A DNA stretch of 64,000 bases from Spirodela intermedia. Lineage: Eukaryota > Streptophyta > Magnoliopsida > Alismatales > Araceae. A program made the translations under genes and the position numbers. This document shows, in pieces, positions 12,550 to 22,725 of the stretch (positions are counted from its first letter, which is position 1; each line of letters begins with the position of its first letter). The DNA lies in contig LR746281.1 in NCBI GenBank assembly GCA_902729315.2, positions 2,540,501 to 2,604,500 of the forward strand. The letters run 5' to 3'. Under the pieces are notes generated by a model. That model saw only the letters and a program-made list of their open reading frames with translations, was not told where the DNA came from and ran no database searches.

Positions 12550-15262
12550 TAAACAATTAGTGAGTGTTTTATTGATGAGGTAGATTTGATCCTCCTATTC
12601 AGAGGCCAGAAAAATAACTTTTCTCACCTCAATTCGTTAACTTTTATTATCTGTCGTTTTATCTATTTGTCTTAGTGTGTAACTATGCCATAGTACCAGA
12701 AAAAACATAGAAAAAAAAAGACAGTTGTCTTCTCTAAGCAGTGTTATTATCTTTCCTGTTCAGTAAGCTCCTGACAGGTTTCAATGCTAAATACCACCAC
12801 GGCAGATGATTGAATACAACGATTGTGACATTAGTACTTTTAAGAGAGTACGAAGGTCATCTCTCTTCTACTCTGCTGTACAATAACATTAAAATAGGGT
12901 CGCACTAGAAGAAAATGAGTCACCATCCAAGGGGGCCTAATGGGATATCCTGACCTACATAGGGCAACTCTCTCTTGGAAAACTGAACCATGGTGACTCA
13001 CTTCCACCATGTGATACACACATCTACTTAGGTTCAATGGCGCGTAAAAAGCCACGTCTAATGGTCCTTGAAGATAACCTATTTTCCTCAGAAAACCGAA
13101 ATTATGTGGCTTACTGATCTTTGTGTATCTTGGAGGGTCAGAACTCTGAGTAAACAATATAACTTCTTTATTTCCCTTAATGCTTATGGTTGCCAAGCTC
13201 AGTAGTGTGGTGTTCTTCTGGTAGCATACTACCGGATTTAAGTTTCTTTTCATCTATGATGATATCTATAACGGGTTGATCACTCCTCTCGTTGTAACTT
13301 AATTCTCTGTATTTATGGTATATTTTGAATGAATCTGCTTACAGGTCTGTAGAGTGTGGGAGGCAAAAGCTCTTGGAGTGGACAAGGATGTTAGACTGGC
13401 ACTCATTCGCATTGGAGTTGTTCTAGGCAAAGAGGGTGGAGCTTTAGGTATTCTTCAATCACCTGATACTATCTATATTCGTGTGAAATTAGAGGGGAAA
13501 TCAGTTGAAAGAATCATAAACTTGAATAGCATTAGGGCCTCTGGATCTATGAAAATAATCAGATGATCGTCCTCTCTGCTTTTATATCTGAAGATGATCT
13601 AGTTATTTGATTATGGGTCTTATTATTATTGAAAACCATTACTAATGTATTGGGAGATATTATCACCTTGGATGATATGTTATCTCTCCGTACTGTCTAA
13701 TTGATGTTCTTACTTACCAAATTAAGTTTTTTTTTCTAATTCTGGTAATTTATTTTATTTTGTTATTATTCTCTGTAGTTGCTTTCCTTTCAGAAATGAA
13801 AATAAAGAGGGCTCCTTTTTAGTAAAATATTCTCCCAATTTAAGTGGAGTCTCACCAGGCATTTAAACATGGGATCTATATCCAAGGATTCCAAATTGGT
13901 CATATTTTTTGTATGAAAGCTACTCAGTTCTTGATTCCCTCTTTAACTTAATTCAGAAAAATAAGCCCAATATGTCCCCCTTGATTATTTTCCTTTGCAA
14001 CATTTCTTCATCCTGCATTTTATTGGTTTTTTATATTAATATAAATTCCCTCCCATTCGTCAGCAAAAATGATTCCTTTCTTCATGATGTTTGCCGGAGG
14101 ACCTCTCGGCAGTGGAAATCAATGGTAATCTCCTGATCTCTCCTCTGAAATATTTCAAAATATTATTAGAAACTTTATAAACGGACCATGGTTTACCCCC
14201 AAAATTGGGTACAAGAAGCATGTTTTTCTCTGTTATTTACCATAAATAGAAATGATGGGTGTAATCAAGATAATCCGCTTATTTAGCTGCATTCTGTGGT
14301 TTTAATTTCCTGTAACAGGGAAAAAGTATATGTTTTCTTCAAATCTCCTAAAAGAGTGGAATTCTATGATGAATAGTTGGGTACCAGAATCATGTTTTTC
14401 TCCGTTATTTACCATAAATGGAAATGATTGGTGTAATCAAGATAATCCGCTTAATTACCTACACTTTATGGTTTTAATTTCCTGAAACAAGAAAAAAGCA
14501 TATGTTTTCCTCAAATCTCGTGAAAGAGTGGAATATACTTTGAATAATCGAGGGTTTATTAGTATAATAGTCAACGTTATGCCCTGAAGTGTGAATCTCA
14601 TCTCATGCTGCAGGTTCTCGTGGATTCACTTGGATGATCTGGTGAATCTTATTCTGGAAGCGCTGAAAAATCCTTCCTATAAGGGTAAATATCGTCTCTC
14701 TCTCTCTCTCTCTAGAGTTACTCGCCAGCCCAGTGGAAGACTGAGTATCAGTGCAGAAATTAGACAAATTATTATACCCTTTAATGTCCAATTTTTTTCA
14801 TTGCCACACCCAAGAACCATGGAGATGATTAAAAACGCATGGATTTCTTCCATCAAATGATTTATTATCAAATTTTTTTTATTATTATTATCAGTGGACT
14901 GGATTATTTCCATTTTAGGGGTGATCAATGGAACGGCGCCCAACCCGGTTAAGTTGACTGAGATGTGTGAGAAACTGGGCGAAGTCACAGGCCGACCTTC
15001 GTGGCTCCCCGTCCCGGACTTCGCTCTCAAAGCCATGCTGGGTGAGGGGGCTACCATTGTGAGTCTTTTCTCTCTCTCTCTCTCTCTCTAGAGTTACTCG
15101 CCAGCCCAGTGGAAGACTGAATCTCTGAGCTTCATGGGGGGCTTTTTTTCTTTGCAGGTTTTAGACGGGCAGAAGGTGCTCCCATTGAAGGCCCAGGAGC
15201 TGGGCTTCTCCTTCAAGTATCCATACGTTAGAGACGCTCTCAAGGCCATCATATCCTTATGA
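1406..15262 (+). CDS. GC1: Plastid SDR39U1-type epimerase (GIANT CHLOROPLAST 1/SULA homologue), 13 exons
   Basis: A short-chain dehydrogenase-like protein related to Arabidopsis GC1/SulA, which acts at the stromal face of the inner envelope in plastid division; bacterial relatives are YfcH-type epimerases. Exons read: 1406-~1491, ~1643-1712, 3063-3138, 9098-9157, 10329-10447, 11905-11949, 12047-12125, 12381-12442, 13345-13447, 14064-14124, 14614-14684, 14919-15058 and 15158-15262. They join in frame to about 358 residues, close to the family length. The nucleotide-binding motif TGATGFIG lies at about residues 61-68. Later hallmarks are [64 protein letters not shown] and [18 protein letters not shown]. 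The N-terminus is rich in Ala, Thr, Pro and Arg, like a transit peptide. The exon 1/2 junction is weak: donor at 1492 and acceptor at 1643 or 1634 are guesses forced by frame, and the start codon is the least certain part. Confidence 0.9.
5719..5888 (+). repeat. Three imperfect ~55 bp tandem repeats inside the copia remnant
   Basis: Three units share a GACAATGAAGGTTGATNATCAA-like head and an AATCAAGGTTGAAAGGAT-like tail, beginning near 5719, 5776 and 5831. They lie in the stretch where integrase would be expected and look like a small decayed minisatellite. Confidence 0.6.
6225..6260 (-). mobile_element. Antisense primer-binding-like site, trace of a second, inverted retroelement
   Basis: Read on the minus strand, 6237 to 6225 gives TGATATCAGAGTC, close to the copia primer-binding site TGGTATCAGAGC. 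It lies inside the plus-strand copia remnant. This suggests a second element, or an LTR fragment, nested in the opposite direction. Only this short motif supports it. Confidence 0.35.
12512..12550. repeat. (ATT)n microsatellite in GC1 intron 8
   Basis: About thirteen uninterrupted ATT trinucleotides lie about 70 bases after the exon ending at 12442. Confidence 0.9.
14204..14550 (+). repeat. Two-copy tandem duplication, period about 172 bp, in GC1 intron 10
   Basis: Copy 1 (about 14204-14376) and copy 2 (about 14377-14550) share TTGGGTACAAGAA/TTGGGTACCAGAA heads, CATGTTTTTCTC at 14219 and 14391, TGTAATCAAGATAATCCGCTT, and CAAATCTC..GAAAGAGTGGAAT tails. Divergence is roughly 10-15% by eye. It is intronic and no coding is seen. 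Confidence 0.85.
14686..15121 (+). repeat. Duplicated CT-tract plus ~30 bp block just after two consecutive splice donors
   Basis: A CT run followed by TAGAGTTACTCGCCAGCCC and then AGTGGAAGACTGA occurs at about 14687-14744 and again at 15063-15120. In each case it starts a few bases after the 5' splice site of GC1 introns 11 and 12. The shared block after the CT run looks identical over about 30 bases. Confidence 0.85.
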
Positions 15263-15302
15263 GACCGAGCTCTCAAGGCCATTCATCCATCCCACTGATT
15301 TT

Positions 15303-15429
15303 CTTCTTCCATTTGCCCAAAACAGCAGTTTTTCTTCTGTATAGCGAGGAGGTCAATTTTTTAGGCCAATGAGGATGGTCACGCTTCTCACTCTTCTCTC
15401 TAAGGTTCAAAAACAGTTGCCCATCTCTG

Positions 15430-15473
<44 letters not shown>

Positions 15474-15660
15474 TTGATCCTTATAGTCGTTCTTCCATTT
15501 GCCAAAAACAGCAATCTTTCTCATGTATAGCGAGTAGAAGGTCAATTCTTTAGGCCAATGAGGATGGTCTCGCTTCTCACTCTTCTCTCTAAACTTCAAA
15601 AACAGGTGCCCGTCTCCAGAGAGAGAGAGAGAGCGAGAGAGAGAGAGAGAGAGAGAGAGT
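15303..15660 (+). repeat. Two-copy tandem duplication (period 186 bp) each ending in a GA tract
   Basis: Immediately downstream of GC1, CTTCCATTTGCC begins at 15306 and again at 15492. The copies share TATAGCGAG, TTAGGCCAATGAGGATGGTC and CTCACTCTTCTCTCTAA, and each ends in a long (GA)n run (about 15431-15469 and 15619-15660). The duplication probably falls in the 3' UTR or flank of GC1. Confidence 0.9.
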
Positions 15661-16149
15661 TGGCATGATTTTCATAGCCTATTTCTCAGGCCTGGCACGC
15701 TGGCAACCTTAATCTTTCACATTTTGGCCCTGACCTTTTATTCAAATTATGGTTATAGTGAACCAGCTCCCTCTCTCTCTCCTCTCTCTTTCATAGGCCT
15801 CGATTAGGACCAGCTGTGTCTAGGGCTGATGAGAGGAACCCCAGCCGCAGGATTCAGATCCGAGGGCTCGAGAAGGTTGTGAAATAAAGTTGGGCCGTCG
15901 TGTTAATCCATTATTTTCTGAAAAAGTTTTTATTGGATCTGGTAATGGTTTTCTCCGTGTTGAGAAGTCCCGATTACAGTTCGGAGGTCCGAAGGTTCGA
16001 TCGACACCACCATTACGTGGCACTTTTTGATTCGACACTGAATTTCGTGGCATCTGAGTTCCTCTCTCTCTCTACTCCAGGACATGTGGTCGACAGCGTG
16101 TCCCACTAAGTCGAAGCGCGTGGGCCTCAGCTGGTGGCTGTGCCTATGC

Positions 16150-16215
16150 CACGTGTCATATAAACAGTGCCCCTACATACTTTAATAATGTTTTTCAGTT
16201 AGATCCCTATAAAAT
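16150..16215 (+). promoter_or_regulatory. G-box and TATA candidates of the BBX18/19-like gene
   Basis: A palindromic G-box CACGTG lies at 16150-16155, followed by TATAAA at 16159-16164 and a stronger TATAAAAT at 16208-16215, about 360 bases before the start codon. G-boxes bind HY5- and PIF-class light regulators, which would suit a B-box light-signalling gene. Which TATA is used cannot be told by eye. Confidence 0.45.
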
Positions 16216-16411
16216 AATATTTTTTCAGACTGTTCTCTTACGGACGGAAGCATACCGTTCCGGCCTTCTCTCTCCATCCTTACGGGCCAAAATAATTGTG
16301 GAATTAACTACTTAATTATACTGTTGCAAGGTTTAATGAAAATTATTATAAAATCGAGGGCCTCTATGGAGGTCGTCGTCAGAGGCCGACTCAACAATGT
16401 CCGCCTGACGT

Positions 16412-16413
16412 TT

Positions 16414-16453
<40 letters not shown>
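16412..16453 (+). repeat. Long (CT)n tract in the probable 5' leader of the BBX gene
   Basis: A near-perfect CT run of about 40 bases lies 120 bases upstream of the start codon. Such leader CT/GA tracts are known binding places for plant GAGA-binding (BBR/BPC) factors. Confidence 0.8.
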
Positions 16454-16455
<2 letters not shown>

Positions 16456-16573
16456 TGTTGCGCTCTCTCTCTCCTCACCCGTCTTGCTGAGGAGAATAGG
16501 AAGGAAGTACCTGGTTTGCCGGGGAACGGGGTGGGGGCTTGTGGCATGGGGTGAGAGAGTGGAGTCACGAAAC

Positions 16574-19500
16574 ATGCGGACCATCTGCGATGTCTGCGAA
16601 AGCGCCCCTGCCGTCCTCTTCTGTGCAGCGGACGAGGCCGCCCTGTGCCAGTCTTGCGACGATAAGGTGTCTTCAGCTTACTCCTTAACTCTCGTCTTTG
16701 AGAAACTTGCTGTGAAATAGATTTCTATCCGGGCATTAATGCTAATAGATTGCATGAAACCGTTTGTCCATTGGTTTTTGGTATGCACTTGCTTTGATCG
16801 CGTTGTCATATGAAGCTTTCGGTCGCTAGATAGTCGTGGTGTCGGCCCGATTGAGTGGGTTTCCTGCGCTCAGAGTGAGTTTCTACGTGTGGTTTGCACA
16901 GATTATCCCACGATAACTTTTGGTTGTACTGGCTCGCAAAAATTCAAGGGGAGATTGTTGGTTCATCATCCCTGATTTGAGGATCTATTTTGTACATTTA
17001 GAAATTTGTAACAGAACCAGAGGTAGATAAGATAAGTTGAAATGCATCAGAAGCAGTTTGGTTCTGATCCAGAAAATTCTAGGGTTTAGTCCTCATTGCA
17101 TTGTGTTGCGTCTGGTGTCTTGAATCGAATAATGCTTGAAACTATGCGTTCTTTTTCTGCCATCACATTGCACTTCAGACAGGGTAAGTTGGCGTCCTGA
17201 CTTTTGAGCAGCACCATAGTCTTTTGACCTTTCAGGGTTACAAAAATATGAATAGGATTACTTGCCTCGGGGAAAAGCCCTGGGTTTAACAACTACGCCT
17301 ATCTGAGAGTCTACCTACCAGCCACAATGGAACAGCTGCCCCCAGTAGATGAAACTGGATTTATCAGTAAATCAGACGCATTCTGGGATCATTATTTCAT
17401 CACATTGAAACTCAGAATGGCATTGATTTCTCTTTCTTCTCTAAATATAAATTTACAGAATATCATCTGATTTAAATTGTCACTGTGTCTCAAAAATATG
17501 CATCAGGGATGAACGCTTTATGAAAAAAGGGTCGAGGGCCTTGGTAAACTAGCTTCATCTTTAAAAATTTTTTACCATTCATATTAGTGACAACACATTA
17601 GAAAATATTCTAGATGATTCGGCTGATTTTATCTCGGACATATTTATAGTCTGAGTTTCAAAAATTATCAGTACAATTCTCCCTTCACAAAAGCTTATAG
17701 TGTGAACAAGTTGCTTCCTCATGCTTTTTTTTTTGCCTTCAACGAATGAGAGTGATAGTTCAATCTACTTTCTCGTATACTACCTTTCCACAGTGGGTAA
17801 ATAACTTGTTGATTATTAACGTGTGATGAGCTTCAATCGTGATGGGAGGCGATGTTGTGCTTGTATGGTTCCAAGAACCAATACATAATAGAGGGTATTG
17901 GTGAGAAACTATCTATACACATAGGGATTTTTCCTAGTTAGTTGTGGAGCTTATTTATGCGGCACATGATGGAGATTCATATAGCATCCCATACAGCATG
18001 GAGACACGTGGTGCAAGAAATGAGAGATTGCAATAGATACGTGGGTTACATGCCAACATACAGAGTTTGGCATGTCGACTGTTGTGTCTTGCCGACCCCA
18101 GCATTTTTGGGGTCAAGCTTGTTGTATGCCTGGTGATGGGCTAAATTTGAGGTTTAAGCTGGACAAAATCTTAATGATACTCTTTCTTTTCCTCTTAAAA
18201 AAATTAGAATGAGGGAGAAACCATAGAGATACATGCATTTTATAGCCCTCAAGTGTGACTGTGGGGGAGGGGAGTGAGAAAGATTGTTGGAGGATTGGTT
18301 GCCATGATGGTGTGTCATTTAGGCACGTTTCAAACTTCACATGGTCATAATTTGGAATGATGAATTTTTTTGTATCGCTGTTCTCCTTGAGCTGAATTCA
18401 ATCTAACCTAGCCCCTAGCTCTCTGGTATACCTCTACCAATAAGGTCGATATATGAAAAACTTGGATGCATACATAATTATGGATTTATATCCCCTTTTT
18501 CTTTATACTGCCAACTGATAATCATTAGTTATATGCATGAACATGTAGATAATGATACAAACTCATGCCAAATATATATTTATGTGCATACACATGTACA
18601 TGTGGAGATATATGATATAGATGCTACTAGAGTCGATTCCTTGTTACTCAAATTTCTTGTTCTTGATGGGCAACAAAGTGCAACATTTTTTGAAAAGATT
18701 AATCGATTTCATATGAAAAATACTATTATACCTTACTGGGACATTGTTTTATGCAATCGAGGGTGATGCTTTTTCTCTCAAGATCTAAAGATGTTGTGGA
18801 GAAAGAAAAATGAGCTTAGAGGGCTTTCTCTATCTCTTGAATAGAGTAGTTGAGCACTTATGAGCCTGAATGAATGAGTTTTGAAGTCTTTGAAAATATG
18901 TTAAAAAGTAACAAAAATGAGCTTAAAAGTCTTGAGAAGAGTACTTGAGCACGTGAGGAGAGGTTTTCTAACTTCAGAATTGATGGAATCGCTGCTTTTA
19001 CCACATGAAGGAAAATACCGGTTGTGAATAATTCGTCCTCCAATGGTTAATTTTTCAGTCTTTTTCGGTTCCTATCTCAGAAAATGTCTATGGAACATTT
19101 TTAGGTGTTAACTCCTTCAAATGTCAAGTGTAGACACTTGTCCGGTAGCTCTGTTATGTATCGACTCCTTAATCTTCCAATTGTCAACAATCGTGCCTGG
19201 TATAGCAAATGCAAAAATGCCAACTCAGAAGTTTTATAAGGGGTCAACCCCTAGTGTCAACCCACTGTTTGCAAGGGTCACTCCTGTGTCTTCAATTATC
19301 TGTTTTCTCGTCATCTTGACTCCTGTACTTGATAATTATAGGCTCCAGTGATATCATTTAAATTTTTCAGCGAGTGTTGAATCTTGAGCAGTAGATATCA
19401 ACCCTTTTGAAATTTAAATTTTGTAATTCTGTGTTGGCCTTTTATGATTTGCTTTTCTATTTATTTGCTGATGCTTATTTGCTTTAATAATCCTTTTACG

Positions 19501-21591
19501 ACGGACTGAGTCAATAGTCAAATGTCTTGGTACCTCCTCATCGGAGGATCAAGCAACATTACTTTGAATCAGAGCTTTTGATCTTTTCTTATCCTTTGCC
19601 TCAATAATATCCTGAGGTTTGCAATAATAACTTGGTATAGCTACCATACAAACTTTCTCCACGTGACTTTGAAAACTGGTTAGTTTGATAGGGTTTCAGG
19701 TGAAGAAATATCTTGATACATGAAAATGATTTCAATAGAACCTTTTGAGCTATTGATTCTTCCCTCTTTTCATGAAGTCCATCGGTGGATTTAAAAAAAT
19801 GATGAAAATCATTCATCATATTCTAAAACCATTATCCCATGTGATTTGGGTCATCATTATACAGTAAAGCATGGATATTAAGAAATGGGTTTTTTATGGC
19901 TTGTAGTCAACGATGATGATGGATATGAGACAATGGATGACATCAATGTAGATCTTCTGGGAAGGATCACAAGTGCCTAAAAGTGTACTTGTGTAGTGGC
20001 ATTATCTGCCATGAAAATAAAAAGAAAGAAAATATGATCCAAGTATAAATCAAAAGAATAATCTAATATGACGCCAATGAAGGCTAAAATGATGCAGATA
20101 GGAAAATGATGTCAACTGTATCAGCACTACTAATAAGATTTTTTATTTATTTATTTTTACTAAACTCAGATCTCTCAATTTTAATATATTTTTGAACTTT
20201 GGATCCTCTTTGGGGAAGAACTAACAGTAATGCCCTGGACTGATGATAATTGGAGAGTTTGATGCAGCCAATCTTTTGAACCTTTTCACTGATTATCATC
20301 ATTGCACACATAAAACTGTCTCATGGTGTATAACTAGAATTAACTAGAATCATCGACATTGCGCCATTTATGCCATAAACCATATATATATATATATAAC
20401 TTCAACGTATTAATATCGTTTTTAATGCAATCAAGTGCTTATTTCTTTTATTTTTTCGGATTTCAGGTCCACATGTGCAACAAGCTTGCAAACCGGCACG
20501 TCCGCGTAAGGCTTGCTGACCCCAGTGACGTCCCCCTCTGTGACATATGCGAGAATTCTCCCGGTAATGACCGAAGGGAAGGAAGCCCAAATCATTGCTA
20601 TATTTAGTCATAGTCTGGAGTGCTCAGCACCTCTGATGTGATTGGAACAGCATTCTTTTACTGCGAGATAGATGGAAGCTCCCTCTGCCTGCAGTGCGAC
20701 ATGACTGTCCATGTCGGCGGCAAGCAGACGCATGCCCGGTACCTTCTCCTGAGGCAGAGAGTTGAGGTCAGCTCCTGATGCTTGTGGGCCTCTCTTCGTA
20801 GATTAATGCCTAACTAGTCTCTGTATAGTTTCCAGGTATTAACAAGCCTAACAACTCGGAAGACATGGCCGACACAGTCAATAATAATACTAAGGAAGGG
20901 AAGCTGCCGACTCCTCTGCCCAGAGATGCTGCGCAGAGACACCAAGCTGCTTCAGAATCCAATGCAAAGATGATCGACCTCAATACTTGGCCCAGGCAGA
21001 CTCACGGGCAGCCCTCCAACACACAAGTATGCACACTTTTCCTCCCGTCAAAGTCATATTTAATTATTTTCTAAAAATGGTATTTATTGCAAGGATTTTC
21101 TTCAATCTCTACCGATTTTTCATTTTTTTCCTGAATAATGTTCCTCTCATCTTTTCAAAAAAATAGGCAGTCCCTCCAACACAAGTATGCGCACTTTTCC
21201 TCCGATCAAGATCATATTTAATTATTTAATTATTTTTCTATGAATATTGCATCCTCAGAACCCAAAAGTGGTATTTATTGCAAGGATTTTCTTCAATATT
21301 TAGCAATTATTATTTTTAGTTTTTTATAATTAATCTTCCTCTCATCGTTTTAAAAAAATGGGTACCCAAAATGGCTGTCACCGATTTTTATATTTTAATT
21401 GTATAATTTAAATAGTCGTTTTTATGGGATTTAAAAAAATATATAAATCGGACATGTTCTTGGAGGCTTAATGGGGATGGCGCCTTCTTGGGCAGGAGGT
21501 GGCTTCCGGTGACGGCCATGGCGAGGGCGGCGGGCCGCTTCTTGGGCCTTTTGAAGGGAACACAGAAATGGAAACGGCAATCAAACTGTAG
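16574..21591 (+). CDS. BBX19: Double B-box zinc-finger protein, BBX18/BBX19 type, 5 exons
   Basis: A transcriptional co-regulator of the double B-box family (BBX18/BBX19 in Arabidopsis act in photomorphogenesis, flowering and clock output, usually through protein partners). Exons: 16574-16666, 20467-20563, 20651-20766, 20829-21026 and 21496-21591; they total 600 bases, 199 residues. B-box 1 begins at residue 3, with [20 protein letters not shown] and [21 protein letters not shown]-box 2 starts with CDICENSPA and continues [20 protein letters not shown], with zinc-binding Cys/His spacing intact. The FPG and MIDLN segments and the final GPF-containing tail also fit the family. No CCT domain is seen, as expected for this group. 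Intron 1 is 3.8 kb, unusually long. The last short exon is assigned by frame and a plausible acceptor, so it is less certain. BBX18 versus BBX19 orthology is not resolved. Confidence 0.9.
16667..20466 (+). other. 3.8 kb intron 1 of the BBX gene
   Basis: AT-rich sequence with no recognisable exon, RNA gene or transposon protein. It interrupts the coding sequence after B-box 1 residue 31. A short (AT)n run lies at about 20382-20398 near the 3' end. Confidence 0.6.
21008..21362 (+). repeat. Tandem duplication copying the end of BBX exon 4 and its splice donor
   Basis: Copy 1 starts at GCAGCCCTCCAACACAC (21008) inside exon 4 and runs into the intron. Copy 2 starts at GCAGTCCCTCCAACACAA (21167). 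Both contain CACAA|GTATGC donors (21027 and 21185), GGTATTTATTGCAAGGATTT and TTCCTCTCATC. The second copy has an extra stretch of about 33 bases. An AG at 21164-21165 precedes the duplicated exon piece. Confidence 0.85.
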
Positions 21592-21898
21592 CTCTTGGGA
21601 GGGTATCGGACGGCTATGATTGAACTGTAAGTATCCGTGATCTGTGCTTTTGGGGCGGATTGGAGGGTTGCGATCGTGTGCCGCTTCTCATGGTGGCCCA
21701 TTGAATGAATGATTGGGACTGTAGTAATCTTAATGATATATTTCATGGGAAATGGGAGTCTCTTGGGGTCCCTTGTGCATGCCATCAGGCTCCACAGCGT
21801 GTTCTCTATTTTTCCCTTTATATAACATGCGCAGCTCATGGGTTTGGGGGTTTTACGAAGAAGGTAGTGGGTTGTAGAGAGAGATAGATAGATAGATA

Positions 21899-21935
<37 letters not shown>

Positions 21936-22482
21936 TATCGGAGTGAATTGGCAGCATAGCAGCGATAGAGTGTGCATGGAAATTAAAGGAAAAAAGTGGT
22001 GGATGTTCATCTCGATTTGGGGGAAAGTAGGGCGGATGTTGAACATGAGGCACGCCCAATTCTATATCTGGGTTTCTAGAGAGGAAAAAAAACTAAGTTA
22101 ACTCCCCACCTAAATTCAGAGAACATAGCCTTTGGACATTATCGAAGTTTTAGAGAGAGAGAGAGAGAGAGAGATTGCATAATTATTTTTTGAATAATGG
22201 GAGGGAAAATAATTTTGAGGAAAATAAAAAGATAATGAATGGTCACTGACTTGGTCAATTCAATGACTTGCGCCCTGGGTTCTGAGATTTGACCGCTACT
22301 TATATTTTTTTAGTTAATTTTTATACATTTATATAGTTTCAGGTGGCTTTTAAATCAGTCTCTTACCGGTAAGTAATACCAGACGACGAGGGCAATGGGC
22401 GGTCAATGATGCTCAGAAAAAGCCCATTCTATGATGACGTCATCGAATCGAACGTTGGCCTCTGACCCCTTATCAGCCCTGG

Positions 22483-22513
<31 letters not shown>

Positions 22514-22553
22514 ATCTGCCAAACAAGCCCACAACTTTCAAGCTACTCTTGAA

Positions 22554-22590
<37 letters not shown>

Positions 22591-22725
22591 GGAGAGAGAA
22601 AGCTTTAGGAAGAGTCTTCCATGGCATTTAAGGTAAACTGGGGAAGAAGCAGAGAGGAGGAAGGGAGAGAGGGAAGTGGAGTAGAAAAAGAGGGCCTACT
22701 TGTCCCGGAGGAGCGCGTCCTCTCC
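21592..22725. other. Convergent intergenic region between BBX (+) and aldolase (-) with GA/CT tracts
   Basis: It contains a GATA/GA tract at about 21878-21932, a GA run at about 22152-22174, a CT run at about 22489-22513 and a GA run at about 22559-22590. The two genes end tail to tail here, so both 3' UTRs and polyadenylation regions must lie in it. No gene is recognised. Confidence 0.6.
22489..22590 (-). repeat. Inverted CT/GA tract pair in the likely aldolase 3' UTR
   Basis: A CT run (about 22489-22513) and a GA run (about 22559-22590) are separated by about 45 bases and can pair as a long hairpin. They lie 135-240 bases beyond the aldolase stop codon on its strand. Confidence 0.6.

Larger units (their letters stand above)
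15263..16573. other. Intergenic region between GC1 and the B-box gene
   Basis: It holds the 186 bp tandem duplication and GA tracts described separately, then the promoter and leader of the B-box gene. Only short frames created by CT/GA runs are open; I see no other gene. Confidence 0.6.

Noticed and set aside
15251-15259. ATATCCTT at the end of GC1 as another U12 donor
   Set aside because: It lies inside the last coding codons directly before the stop and has no branch point or continuing exon; a chance match.
16308-16720. Frames made of Ser-Leu or Arg-Glu runs around CT/GA tracts
   Set aside because: They are translations of microsatellites, not proteins; the same holds at 15273, 21468, 22431 and 25460.
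18533-18766. 77-codon frame in BBX intron 1 as a nested gene
   Set aside because: AT-rich, begins in a repetitive CATGTA stretch, no family resemblance and no splice or promoter context.
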